A stretch of 64,000 bases of DNA from Dendrobium chrysotoxum (Eukaryota; Streptophyta; Magnoliopsida; Asparagales; Orchidaceae). Under the pieces are notes generated by a model. That model was not told the origin of the DNA, made no database searches, and saw only the letters and a list, made by a program, of their open reading frames with translations. Position 1 is the first letter of the stretch, and the number at the start of each line of letters is the position of its first letter. Position numbers and translations under genes: made by a program. The stretch covers positions 64,604,864-64,668,863 of the forward strand of contig CM034307.1 of NCBI GenBank assembly GCA_019925795.1, in the 5' to 3' direction. Below, one piece after another: positions 1 through 12,170 of the stretch.

Positions 1-446
1 CTAAACCAATTAAAGAATTCTTTGAGATTTCATTCAAACAAAATTGTAACCCTTAATTTTAAAAATAAAATCCCAACCCCCTGATCATCGCCATCAAACT
101 CTCTCCATATGAACCCTACAGTAATATTGAACTTGTCGTTTCCCATTATTTTATTTTGGGTAGCGTCACTTAAGGCTGCAGGGAGCCCATGAATCCTAAT
201 TAAAGTTTGATTGTCTTTCTACCAATCTCTGTAACTATCTCCCTCGTTTGATTTGCAACCCTTCTACATCCTGCATTCATAAAGATCAATATTCAAATAA
301 AGGTAGTTTATGATTCTCTCTGAAGTCATGAATAACGGATTAAAGTTTCTCATTTTACATAACTAATGATGATTATTTAATCAGGAACTAATCATAAGAA
401 TGGATTCAACCATTAATGCACATAGTCCTGCACCTTGAGCCTTCAA

Positions 447-550
447 CTTCGTTTGGAACAACTTTTTGCCCCTACTTTTTTTGTTGTTTACAAGAATTTT
501 TTGTATTAAAAAGTTACTCCATAAAGAAGCAAATTGTCTCAAACGAAGCC
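447..550. mobile_element. Small TIR element (MITE) of the GGCTTCGTTTGGGA family
   Basis: The left end reads CTTCGTTTGGAAC and the right end GTCTCAAACGAAGCC, an inverted pair about 100 bp apart. The same termini bound elements at 7597-7722, 43834-43962 and 44122-44219. The interior is AT-rich and non-coding. Unlike those copies, no clean TTA or TAA target duplication is visible, so the exact ends are uncertain. Confidence 0.55.
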
Positions 551-754
551 TTTGAATACAACCTTCATTGTTGTTCCTTTTTAGATTTCATCCTTCTTTT
601 ACTCCATACACAGTCCTTTCAATAGCCTTCATTGTTGCAATCCATCTAGTTGTTGTCATTATTTTTCCTTACAGTCTTCGTTCATTCTCTGTCATGAACC
701 ATATTGCTACCACTTCTTTCCTATTTTGGTGAATTACATCCAACATTATTGTGA

Positions 755-1115
755 TCCAACCTTGGGGCAATAAATGAACCAATAAACTCAACAATCAACT
801 CAATATTTGTTTGATAAAAGCTCCTTTATCTACATTTAGTTAATTGAGGGAACATGTGACATAATTCAAAAAACTCGGCTTACCTTTGCATGCTTTAAGA
901 AATCTATTTTCACACATCCGTTGGGTTTGATTAAATGCATGCCCTTAAATGATATCCTCAAGTGCCTATCGTATCAAAGTTTAAACCTAAGGCTATAAAT
1001 GAACCAATCAAAAAAGTAGCTCAACACTTGTTCTACACATGCTCCTTTATATCTACATTTAGTTTAATTGAGAGAAGTTGTTTTAACACAATTCAAGAAA
1101 CTCAACTTTCAATTG
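755..1115. repeat. Diverged direct duplication, about 225 bp period
   Basis: Two blocks share the order of motifs: an AATAAATGAACCAAT-type start, a GCTCCTTTATCTACATTTAG-type core and an ATTCAAGAAACTC-type end. The first copy covers about 765-880 and the second about 990-1110. Small indels separate them. The origin is unknown. Confidence 0.5.
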
Positions 1116-1784
1116 AACAATCTTGAATATTAACTTAATTTTTTGTTTATGAAAATATTTGTTTGTATTTAAAAAATAGCTCGGTACAAAGTAAGACTCA
1201 AAAAAAGTGTCATAACTTCGACTGGAGATGAAAGCGGACCAAAATTTATAATTATGAATTTAGCGCCATGATGACCAATAATCTGCCCATTCCTTCTGCC
1301 AAGTCTTAAGATGATCTCACTTTTAAAGCAGAAAGAAGCTTAAATTGTCTAAGATGGCTCAACTCCAAAGGGCTAATTTTTGGGGCAGCAGAGTTTTTGA
1401 TGAGGGCAGCAATGAATTTATGGGGTGGTATAGTTAATCAAAGCATAAAACACAAATTAATTTGTTTCCCCAACTCTGCAGATGAGAGCTTGGGGATAGA
1501 ACAGGTAAGCAAATCAACAATTCCACTTAGTTATTATCATGTCAATGAAATAAGGTTCCTAATATTAGAATTCAAGGTTATTATTAGCAAATAAAAAATA
1601 TATATAAAAACATAACTTGATCCTATGCAGTTCGTTATACCATTGAATTTCCAATTATTTTGGTCTTTGTAATTGGCCGACATAGTAATGAAAGTATGAG
1701 TTTACATTTTAAAAAGAGAGATCGAAAGAATCCAGCACAAGTGATTTATTTTCAAAAAATTTTGAAAAGGGCAAAAGTTTGAAC

Positions 1785-4700
1785 CTTAATTGCCTAGAGT
1801 TGGATCTATGAACATATTCAAGAACTGGCTTCAGATCCTCGGACCTTGCTTCAACTGTTCGATAAGATATTTTCTCTATCTCAATTTCACCACCACCGGA
1901 AGTATTTTCATCCATTTTCATGACATCATCCATTACCACTTGAAAGGATATCTGGCATTTAAAAGAGAATAATAGGTAAAATGCATTCATGCATGCCTAC
2001 ATACAACTATATTATTGTTCAAAAGAAACCAAAAAAAAAAAGATTTAGCAAAAAAAATTACCCCAGGTCTAGTCCATAATGGAACCTGAGCTGAATGCAT
2101 CTGCAACTCAACCTCAGATATATAGAGATGATTATTTTCTTCTCCGTTGAGCTTCAACTTTGCACCAGGACAATCAGTGGGGTAGACACTGTTTACTTTC
2201 TTTGCTATTTTCTGGAACAGTTTAGCATTTTCACCATTTCCATGTTCACCATACGCATCCATATTATCATTCCTATCTCTTCTATTTTTTTTGTGGCAGA
2301 TGTCCCATTTCTGAAGTGGCTCAACAACAAATCTAGAATCAGATTCTAGTGACAATCCATGAGAAATAGAACTCAAACTAGAAGGATCAATGCTCAAATG
2401 TTCCCCGCTGAGGTGACGCAACACATACTGAATAATACAACCAGCAGAAGAGAACAAAAGTAAGTAATACTTCGTGCGTAATGAGTTGGCATCTACATAA
2501 GTGCTAGAGGTCTTGCCGCTGAGAAATGTTGAAGCAATAGCCCCAGAAATGGGATTGACTTTGCCTGTGGCAGCTGCCGCTGCACCACTAACAGCACCTT
2601 TCCACCCATTATTCCCATTCTTTATTCTGCTCACAACAGATAATGTAATGGGGCCAGAAAAAGAGTTCAAGTGATTAATCTTAGATACACCTAAATTTCG
2701 AGGATAATTAATATCTGATCTGTAACTTCCATCTGAACTATTCACATTCTGTAACTGGATATTGGTCCCTTCAAAAGGAGATATTGCAAATAAATGGCTG
2801 GTCCCTCGTGAAGAGCTGATCATGATCCATTGGCTATCATCACTAAAACTGATGTCCTGGATAACCTGGATCAGAAATGATAAAATAAGTACCACAAATA
2901 ATTTAAACAGTAAAAAGATAAAACATTAATGTGAAACTACCGCATTTGTGATCCCTCGTTGCAACTTGTAAAGGTGAACTGAACTCCCTGTTCCAGTAAA
3001 TACTGACGAAGTTGAACAAGGAGATGGCAAAATATGAAAGACATTTATGTTGTGACCATGAATAGAAGCAGTCACTAATAAAGTCCCACTAGGATCAAAG
3101 CATAAAGCAGATATGGGACTTTTGTGTGCCCTGATCTGCACAATAATAGATTTGGAGACGATATCACGAACTATGACCTGCACACATAAACAAATAACTA
3201 AACATGGTCCTGTAAAATCTTTTCATCCAGCAATTAGAAAATAGAAATTCAGCACAAAATATCCCAAGATAAACAAGTCAGACAAGTTTAAAAAAAAAAA
3301 CAAAAAAGGAAAAACTCATACAGAAAGAATGTCCTCAAACATAAACTGTTTGCAGAAGCAATAAAACTGAATAATCAAGTTACAAAGCCTACTAACAAAG
3401 ATTTACATACCATTCCAACATCCTCAACGTCTGCAGTATTTCCATTCATAACTCCATTAGCTTTAGAGTTTGAGTTTCCACTCTTGATTGATCCATTCAC
3501 ATCAGGCATAAGTTCTGAATAATACTTTGTCAGCTTCTTCAATCCCATATCACCAAGGGTCACAATTCCAGCCGCAAGTTGTTTGCTTGATTCTTTTGCA
3601 AAATGTGCTACCACACTTGCATTAGGAGATGAAGACAATCCTGTAGAAGATAAATGCTCTGCCCTAACACGGTTGGTATTGGGAACTGTAACTGGAGCTC
3701 CACTATATGCCAACCATCTCGGGCCAACAGCAAGTGGTCCGTACCCTATAGAACCAGAACCAAGAAACCCAGAAGCTACAGGATAAGTAAGAATGGTGTA
3801 TTCTCTCTCTAGGGTGCCAGCATTGAAACAATGAATCTGCAAGTCATAATCCTTTAATTTAGGGAGACAACTTGCCGAACAAAATGTTGTAATAAAATTA
3901 TTTTAAACAAAAAATGCCAAATGTTCTAATAAAATTATTGTAAACAAAAAATACCTGAGAAGCTTGAGAAATAGCAACAACACGAGGACCACACCTGATT
4001 GAATAAACGGCTGATCTGAACTTTAAAACATGGACGTACTCATGCGACCTTATGGAATAGAAACGCACAGCAGTAGGTAACTGGTTGTCACTGCCCAATT
4101 CAACACTACCATTGCCTGGAGAGGAGTTAACATTAGCAGCATTGTTGCCACCACCAAATGATATATCTCCAGCAACCACAAGCAATGGACGAAAATCAGC
4201 AAACCTATCGTCTAATTTTTTACATAAGATAGGCTTGTTTTGGATTTGCAGAAATGTAACCGGTCCATCATGTCTAGAAGCTAATAGACGCACATCATCT
4301 GCCTCTTCAACATCCCAAACCTGGAAACCATGCTGGTAAGCAAGCAAAAGTACTTGCCGAAGAACACCACCTATGCATTCCACTTTGTCAAATCCGGCCC
4401 AGAGCACCTTTCAGAATATCATTGCATTGTCAGCATTCTCATTTCAGTTGTTACTAGAAACATGAATTGGGATGTCATAGAGGTAAACATGCTTTATATG
4501 AGCAATGGATTTCAAATACAAAGCAACATACTTAAGATAAGCAATCATATTTCGACGTAGCTGTGCAACAAAAGCATGCCTGCAGAATGATATGACAACT
4601 CATACAAATATTTACCAAATAACAAACAAAGAATAAAGAAATCAACACAAAATTAATAACACTGGGCAATATAATTGAGTTTGCCACAATCCAATCATGC

Positions 4701-5147
4701 ACGTCATACGCGCAGCAACATCGAACTTCCTAATTATAAGATCGTTAACTTATTGAAACAAAATCATGAATCCCAACACCAGCATAAGAAATGCCTACTG
4801 CCAACGGCCCACATTTAGCACACAAGACGAAACAAAATTCCTTCGCAACTTCAAAACCAATCAGCAAATAACCAGGCTATATCAAATTATATATATAGAA
4901 AAACTAGCACGCTTAGTAAATGCAAAAGGCCAAAAAATGAACTTGTAGACCATACCTGATCACGTATGGCTTCTTCATAGCGCTCAGCAATGGAGGACGC
5001 AACCGAAGCCCCAGCGGATCGAACCGTCGATGCAACAGTGGAGGCTCCTGATGAAACAATTCTCAAATAAGCCCGCAGGGAAAACAACCCATTTCCCCTA
5101 CCGTTCCTCGGCACAGCTCCTTCCAGCTTCTGCGCATCATTCCTCAT
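1785..5147 (-). CDS. ATG18: Autophagy-related protein 18, g/h type (WD-repeat/BCAS3), 5' six exons
   Basis: This gene encodes a PROPPIN-like beta-propeller that binds phosphatidylinositol 3-phosphate and acts in autophagosome formation. Exons on the minus strand are 5147-4956, 4407-3955, 3836-3411, 3177-2941, 2865-2062 and 1951-1785. All junctions have GT/AG sites and the phases agree, giving about 759 codons so far. Exon 1 is Ser/Ala-rich (RSAGASVASS). Exon 2 starts VLWAGFDKVE and contains AYQHGFQVWDVEEADDVRLL. Exon 4 has the WD-like stretch SPISALCFDPSGTLLVTAS, then YKLQRGITNA, where LQRG stands in place of the FRRG phosphoinositide motif; His-Arg-Gly or similar is usual in plant f/g/h proteins. 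Exons 5-6 match the C-terminal BCAS3 region (ATGKVNPISGAIAS; GGEIEIEKI). The first in-frame ATG is taken as start. The last donor (AG|GTTC at 1785) is inferred, and the C-terminal exons were not found. ATG18g and ATG18h are not separable here. Confidence 0.92.
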
Positions 5148-5660
5148 CCCCAAACCCAAAATCCTTTGCCGAATCGAAATGAACCCTGGCTTCTAGAGAA
5201 ACACTTGATGCTTCCCCAACACTTTGGCGTCCGATCATAACCCCGAGCGGTTCCTATGCTTCCCCACAACAAAAAGAAGAAAACAAAATCGATTTTTCCT
5301 TTATCTTCCCAACCTTTGCATTAACTAAAAGCCCAAACAATCAATTTGGTCAACCAAAAAACGAGATAACAGATCAAAATCGAAACTTTCTTTCAGGATT
5401 CCCGACGGAAAAATATGAGAGCCCTGGATTCGCACGGATTCAGATGATTCCTTTCGCTGGCCTGTTCGGCGGCAGATTTAGATGAAGAGAAAGGTTAACT
5501 ACATCAACAATCCTGGAAGGAGAGAGAAACAGAGGGGGAAGAAATAGCTTAGGAAGATGAGGGATCGCTTGCGATTAGATAATGAAGCGTTCGACTCCCT
5601 GTTCACGTCTCTATTCTCTCTCCGCTGTCGACTTCTTTTCGTCTACTCCTTTCCCCTGAT
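5148..5660 (-). promoter_or_regulatory. Probable 5' UTR and proximal promoter of ATG18
   Basis: About 500 bp of moderately GC-rich DNA lies directly upstream of the ATG18 start at 5147, distinct from the AT-rich spacer beyond it. No other coding potential is seen. The transcription start cannot be fixed from sequence. Confidence 0.45.
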
Positions 5661-5890
5661 TTTAATAAGGAAAATCTTAACCTCATATTAGATTAATCAA
5701 ACAAGCCACTATATATACCCACGGAGCGATTCAAAGAGGTAAAAGTGAAAATTTTTCAATAAATTTTTAAAAAAAATTACAAATTGACGAAGAAAATCAG
5801 AAGAAGACGAGGCGATTCGTGTTTTCGGGGGTTTCTCAATACCTCCCCTCTCTGGCGTCGTTAAAATAATTCCCGAATCGTAAAAAATGA

Positions 5891-5914
5891 CACGTGAAAA
5901 AAAGACGACACGTG
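5891..5914. promoter_or_regulatory. Two G-box (CACGTG) motifs
   Basis: CACGTG occurs at 5891-5896 and again at 5909-5914, each as ACACGTGAAAAA, 18 bp apart. They lie about 745-770 bp upstream of the ATG18 start codon. The ACGTG core is bound by bZIP (ABRE) and bHLH factors in plants. The spacing suggests a small duplicated site. Function is inferred from motif only. Confidence 0.4.
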
Positions 5915-5989
5915 AAAAATGGCCTAACAATTAAGAAAAAAAAGAAGGGTAACATGTCTCGCGAGTATCGCATAACTATACGTATAACG

Positions 5990-7593
5990 GCGGGTTAAGC
6001 TTTTTAGGCTCCCGAGGCGGTTGTCTCGCAGTGACGTAAGCGAAACCGAGGAGTCCACGATTTATTGCACCGGCGAAGCAACCGATGCGCCTGCCTACTG
6101 GTTTAACTGAGTCAAGCGAGTCTGCTTGAGTTCGATTCGACGAGTTAACGAATCAATTTTTAAAATATTAATATAAAATATACTTTAATTATTTTATAAT
6201 TCAAAATGAATTAACTCATGATATCTTATAATTCTTTCCAATCTTTTATTAAGATGAATCTTAAATTTTTTTTATTTATTTTCAAAATGAATGCAATTTA
6301 TATATTTTAAATATCATATTATTATACTTATTTTAAAGTAAATTTCAGGGATTTAAACCCATTTTAATTTATTTTTGTTAGAATATTTTAATACAATTTT
6401 ATTTTAATTAAAGTATTTAAAAAAGAAATAATTAAAAAAAAAATTAAATATTATATCTCTCCTCTTAATCACAATTGATTTCTATTTTTTTTACTTTTGA
6501 TTTTATATTTTTAAAATTTAAATGTTTATTTGAAATATATTTATTTTCTCTTTTTACTTTAAAATTAATCAAATCATGAAAAATTTATATGAATTCATAA
6601 AATTGTGCTCTAATTTCATTAATTATACATCTTCAAATTTATATTAAATATATAAAAATAAGTCATGTTATAGTATCTTTATATAAAATATATAATAATG
6701 TGTTTTAAATTCATCTTATTTATGATGATATTAATAAATTTCAAATTGTCATATATAATATTAAATTTATCATAAATTATATAATTTTAAAATTCATTTT
6801 AATATATTTTATTTTCACGATATTCTACATAATTTTTTTCTTGATGGGCATGAATCTAGCCACCACTGTGAGTTTAAGCAACCTCCTTCTCTCCACTGAT
6901 TTTTTTTTACTTAATAATAAATATGACTTTGTCCCCAAGATAACAGAGCTTGTTCACAACTTAGAATATTACACGGTTTTTTAAAATCTAAATGGCAGAT
7001 GTTTTGCTTACAAAAAGCTCATTAAAGTATTATATTATAATAAATTTATGTAATATGAAGTATTGTTGATATCAGAATGAGTTCCATAGATTTTTGTTTG
7101 ACCCAAAATAAAAAAAGTTTGATTTACTTTTATTTCTAATTAGTTGACAAATAGCATTTTTTCAACTAAAAATCATTAGATTCTAATTTTAAAATCATTA
7201 GATTCTAATTTAAAGTTATATCTTGTGTAGCATTAAATTATATGATAATGATTTGTATTTATTACGTGTTATAAAATTTATGACGATAAAAATAGAATTT
7301 TGCATCATAATTTATGTGAATGTAAAAGACACTTATGTTTTTACATGACAAATTTGAAAAGACAGACCTACTTGAAATTATCCACTCTTCCATGTTGTAG
7401 TTGCAGCTGAGATGAATGATGATAACAAATATATGATGTCATTCTGATAATGATAGTCATAGAATGATGATCAGTAATAATGGTCAGATGATGATGGTTG
7501 AGCGATAAGGTGGCTATTGGTGTTTATTGGTGTTGAACGTCAAGTAAAGTTTTATAGTTCTTCAAATCTCCATGTTTGATTCAAACTCAAATC
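5990..7593. other. AT-rich intergenic DNA, no gene seen
   Basis: The stretch is very AT-rich with TTTTAAATAT-type sequence and no open frame with recognisable content. It lies between the divergent ATG18 and TraB genes. Confidence 0.5.
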
Positions 7594-7596
7594 TAA

Positions 7597-7722
7597 GGTT
7601 TTATTTGGGAGAACTTTCTTATTACTTTCTAAAGCAGTTTTCTAGTAGAAAAATGGAACTAAAATATTTTGTACTAAAAAACTATTTTAGAGAGCAATAA
7701 CATAGCTGTCTCAAACAAAGCC
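7597..7722. mobile_element. Harbinger-type MITE with TAA target duplication
   Basis: The 126-bp element starts GGTTTTATTTGGGA and ends TCTCAAACAAAGCC, imperfect terminal inverted repeats. It is flanked by TAA on both sides (7594-7596 and 7723-7725), the 3-bp TTA/TAA duplication typical of PIF/Harbinger elements. The interior is non-coding. Confidence 0.75.
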
Positions 7723-7739
7723 TAAGTCACTTTTATGTT

Positions 7740-8060
7740 GAAAGCAATAATCTATCTATAAAATTTAGCTAAAATTTCAAAACAATCCATCAGATCAATT
7801 AAGCATTTTTAAGTGTTTCGATAACCTTAGAATTGAGTAATTTCAGGCTGGTTGAATTAATGTTATTGAACCATTCAATTTGATTGTAAGCATGGAAATT
7901 TTGGCGATTGTCTAATCCTTAAATCAATGCTCCAAGTTTCTAACTTTACGTCAAGTGCTTAATTTGACCTCAATTGAACTCCGATAAAATCACTTTTGAT
8001 GTTGTTAGGCTCTCTCGCGAAGCCACATAGTTTGATTATAAGTTCTTTGAAATTGCAGTG
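7740..8060 (-). repeat. Decayed fragment of the minisatellite-bearing LTR-like family
   Basis: The block around 7855-8050 (TTTGATTGTAAGCATGG, TCACTTTTGATGTTGTTAGG, TTTGATTATAAGTTC) lines up with 39620-39850 in the same orientation and, in reverse, with about 10560-10800. It is much decayed and its ends are not defined. Confidence 0.4.
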
Positions 8061-8642
8061 CATAAGATTTTCTATTTAATTTTAAATTTTCAAAAAATAG
8101 TCAAGTTAAATTTCTTGAGAAGTATTAGGATTGAATTAAAAAATAATTAGAGCTAAAAATGAAGTCAAAATCTATTGTATTTCGAATTATTTTTTGGCGA
8201 TTTTTAATTGTGATAAGAAAAGTAAATCTATTAATAAACTGCTCTAATTTAAACCACACTCTCGTTAGTTTTGTGGTAGATATCATTGGCCTATTATATT
8301 CTTCATATGAAATATTAATTAATTACAACATAAAATAAATATGTAATAACTTTATTTAATGCATAATGATAAATCATAAAATTAATAACTAAAACCGACG
8401 TATCTTCGGTATATCACTTAAAATTTTCCTATTTATATATTTAATAATTAAGTTTTATCAATGCCGTTAATGCTCTCACTACTCGTGAAAATCCAAAAAC
8501 CTAGATGTAATGGAATCTCATTGATGATAGGATGAGTGACGAGTGAAGGTCGATGAAAATGAAGTTATGAGGAAGTCACAACGGGATATCATTAGGAACG
8601 CTTGAATCTCGTTAGGAAGTGCATCGATGTGACTGATAGCAT

Positions 8643-9068
8643 TAGGGGTGTCAAATATGTGGATGGGTTAGGTTTAGGTTCAGTTTGAATACAATCAATC
8701 CGAAATGAACTGTTTCATAACACTGATAAAAATATACAAATACAAACCCAACCCGCTAGGAACCTGAATGATTAGACTAGTTAACCTTTTTATTTTTTAT
8801 TTTTTTTTAATTATAACTTATTAACTAGAAAATTTAGGATATTTGTTAAAAAACAATAAGATTATACTCGCATGTAAAAAAATTAAGAAAAAAATATATT
8901 AAACGGATCATTTTTCGATCAAAAATGGATTTGTGGCTCAACCCGAACCCAACCCATTTAATAAACGGGTAGGAAAATCCAACATGAACCCGACCTGTTT
9001 ATTAAATGGGTCAACCCGAATTAGAATTTTTATGTTGGATTTGGATCGGGTCATTTATTAACACCCTA
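8643..9068. mobile_element. hAT-like MITE with 8-bp target duplication
   Basis: A 426-bp element starts TAGGGGTGTCAA and ends TTAACACCCTA, an inverted pair. It is flanked by GATAGCAT (8635-8642) and AATAGCAT (9069-9076), an 8-bp duplication with one mismatch, which points to the hAT superfamily. The interior contains ACCCAACCCG/GGGTTGGG-like inverted segments and no transposase. Confidence 0.75.
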
Positions 9069-9076
9069 AATAGCAT

Positions 9077-10449
9077 GTAAATGTGACCTTGAGGCGGACA
9101 CCATGTGAATGTGTTAACAAGACCAACGATATGATAAGGACAATGACGAGGAAGGAACGACAGGGTCTTCTTGCAGTTGGATTGAGAACTTATATTATTG
9201 TTATTTAAATTCTTAAATGTTATGCAAAATTTTAGATATTAAATATATAAATAGAATAATTTTAGACATTTTGTATATAAATCATCCTATTAATTTTTCA
9301 ATTTGTTAATAAATAACCCTATGAAGCCCATCTTTCAGTCTAAATTCATGCCTACTGCTATAAATAGCTTTTTGAAGATCATTTATTATTTAGATCTATA
9401 AATTTTTATTTAATAAATAATATTATCTTGATAATAAATTTATTTTAAAAATAGATGATCTTATAATTAATTGTTAAAAATTTTCCCTTAAATATTTAAA
9501 TTCCTTGAGATTTGCATAAAAAAATATTGCTTGATTCAATAATTTTTTCTGTGATTTATCAAAATCCTCTTAGTATTGTGAAACAAATAATACACCTACA
9601 ATTATAATTTCGCCTCTCATTGTAATTGGCATCTTAATTTAGATAAAATTGTTAAAATTCTCCAAAAAGACTCAAAACTATAGATAAAGACTTTTTTAGT
9701 GTATTACAATGCCCTAATTGAATCCTAAAAGTTAAAAAATTATCCTAAGAGGGACTCAAAAAGTTTGAAAAGGTTTGTCTAGACTCAAAAAAAAAAAAAA
9801 AAAAAAAACAATGAGTGATCAGATGAATGTCATGCACAATATAGATGAAATCATGGATTTTATTTTGATTTTATGTTTTATAATTTTTAAAAGTTTATTT
9901 TATGTGAAACATAGTTGTGAGGGGTTATCGATTGTTCATAATCTCTATGACGAGGCACTAATCTTCTTGTAAAAAATAACTTAAGGATCTTCGTTTTGAC
10001 TGATTAAATTTTAGAAAAAGATGTATAGATTTAAGATCTCTACGAAGAGGCTTCGATCTTCCATTGAAAATGGGCTTATTGCCGTTATTTGGTTGGCATT
10101 GATACTAGGAAAAATAATAGTTTTATCTTTTTATGTATATGTACTCTTCTAAAAATGGAGTAGGAGGATGATCACACCCTCATTAGGGTGGTACAATATG
10201 GTGATGAAGGAGTTTCCGTGATAAGATCGACAATTCAACCGATAGACCAATTTTTTTATGACATTTTAGTGAATTTTAACATTTTTATTATCATTTTCTC
10301 ATATCTACCTATCATTTTGTCAGATTGTGTCATTGTATGTTCTCCCAATTTTGTTGCTCATCAAAAAATCTGTCCAATCAAAGTACATTTCTTAATGCAA
10401 TTGCGAAATCTCAAAGCCTCTAAGAATTCAAATTTGAAACATTCAAAAT
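9077..10449. other. AT-rich intergenic DNA, no gene seen
   Basis: No gene, RNA or element boundary could be supported. A 22-base A run lies at 9787-9808. The short open frames here have no recognisable motif. Confidence 0.5.
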
Positions 10450-12170
10450 AAATTACGGAATCATGTGAACTCCAATTCTTGATTGTTTATATATTTAAAA
10501 CAAATGTCACATTGTGATGACTTTATTGAGCCTTGATATGTCACAAAAATTGATTTGATCAAGCACGAATCTCGAGGCGTATTTAAGTTGGAAATTTTCA
10601 AAATTAAATTTGGGATCACACAAACTCCAATTTCAACAAATTTATAGTCAAATCGAACGTCTCAAGGACATGACCCAACGACATCAGAATCAGTCCAAAC
10701 GGGCCCAAACCGAGGGACTAAAGCACATTTGAAAGGTTCAAAGCATAAATTGGATGACCAAATGAAATCTAAATATAGCATGTTTATAGTCGAATCGACC
10801 AGCTCAACGAGACAAATCCAACGAGTCTAAGATTGCTTAATTCCAACATTATTAAGATAGTTAAATGCTTGATGATCACTTTATGATCAATGGAATCAGT
10901 ACGGGTCATCCCATGGAGCACTTCAAATCTGCCCTGGATCATCTTCATATTTATGAGGTGTGCTACTCACAAAAATCTATAAATAGACTCCCACTTTCCC
11001 CATGAATGATGGGAGTGGAGACCTTTCAGCTACAGATTGGAAAGAGCTATGAGGCGTTGAGGATCCTAGAGCTCCACCTAAACACCATCGCTGGTGATCT
11101 TCCATCGGCCGATCGGACCACCGCCCAGCCGTCGACCATTGTCGGACCACTGCCCGATCATCGATCTCTGTCGGACTTTCGCTCAACCATCATCGGGCCA
11201 TCACCCGGCCACCGACCACCGCTTGACCATCGTTGGACCATCTCCCGACCACCAACATATCATTGGACCAACACCACGCTACCAATCTCTGCAGAACTTC
11301 TGCCAGACCATCATTGGACCACTGCCTATCTGCCGATCACCGATGGACCTCTACATAGTCGTCGACCACACCCCCATCTACTTGTCATCCCTACCGCTGA
11401 TCTCCATCAAACTTCCGCTTGGCTATCATCAACACACCACTTTAGCCACCATCGCCCGCCCACTACTGTCCCTCCTACTATGGTTCCTTAGACCTCCTGT
11501 CACCTGTCGACTATCGTCACTCCGACCACTGTCGTCGGTCGACTACGGTCCACTCCGACTATCGTTGCCTGCTAAATACAGTCCTTTCGACAAACGTCAC
11601 ATGCCAACTACGGTCCCTCCGACCACCTTCGCTCACTTACTACGGTCCACTCCTACCACCATCACCTGCCGACTACGGTCCATTCGACCACCATTGCTAG
11701 ACGACTAAGGTCTCTCTGACCACCATCATCCAACTACTACAGTCCATTTAACCACCATTAACCAATGACTATGATCCCTCCAATCACTATTGCCCGACGA
11801 CTATAATCCTTCTAACCATCGTTACCTAACTACGATCCGATTGACTAAACAAACAGGCCAATACTCTCTTGAGAACAACTCTTATATCACTAGATTCTTC
11901 CAACTTTCATCATGTAATGTATTTTATATGATATATATTTGTTATATCAAGCCAATACCTCCCCCGCAAGGAAGGACCTTATTTGTAATCAGCAATAAAC
12001 ACTAGTGAAATTATTTTAATAGAGCCATGCCCCATGGATTTCCCCTTTTGAGGATTTTTCATGTAAACATCTTGGTATATTTTTATTACTCTTACACCCT
12101 CTCTATTATTTATCAGTGTGCTGGATATTCATATAAAACTTGGACGTTAAACTCTATATCTCTCTATCAC
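10450..12170 (+). mobile_element. LTR-like repeat (probable solo LTR) with internal C-rich minisatellite
   Basis: The segment has a promoter-like TATA box (CTATAAATAG at about 10977), then a short leader, a C-rich degenerate minisatellite to about 11850, an AATAAA-like site near 11990 and a stretch ending near 12170 that resembles an R-U5 end of plant LTRs (CATGGATTTCCCCTTTTGAGG, then a pyrimidine-rich tail). A related copy lies inverted at about 38103-39870, sharing the sequence before the TATA box (GGTGTGCTACT versus GGCATGCTACT) and the leader. Ends and target duplication are not resolved and no polyprotein is attached. The class is inferred. Confidence 0.5.
11080..11860 (+). repeat. Degenerate C-rich minisatellite (ACCATCGYCCGACCAC-like units)
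   Basis: Many imperfect short units of the type GACCATCRTTGGACCACTGCC, CCGACCACC and GACTACGGTCC run in tandem. Several overlapping open frames arise simply because the units are low in stop codons; their products are Pro/Thr/His/Arg-rich with no domain. I do not consider any of them genes. Confidence 0.7.

Larger units (their letters stand above)
1..1784. other. AT-rich stretch downstream of the last recognised ATG18 exon
   Basis: No exon could be supported here on either strand. ATG18 g/h-type proteins normally continue for a further 150-250 residues after the point reached at 1785, so this is probably intron, with the last exons beyond the left edge. It contains a probable MITE near 447-550 and a diverged duplication at about 755-1115. 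A short open frame at 1397-1594 has no recognisable motif. Confidence 0.5.

Noticed and set aside
1397..1594. 65-residue plus-strand frame with a splice-like end (CAG|GTAAGC at about 1503)
   Set aside because: No family match and no neighbouring exon could be found, so the splice-like site is probably chance.
11006..11708. 161- and 204-residue frames rich in Pro, Thr, His and Arg
   Set aside because: They lie in a degenerate C-rich minisatellite lacking stop codons, overlap each other in different frames, and have no domain.
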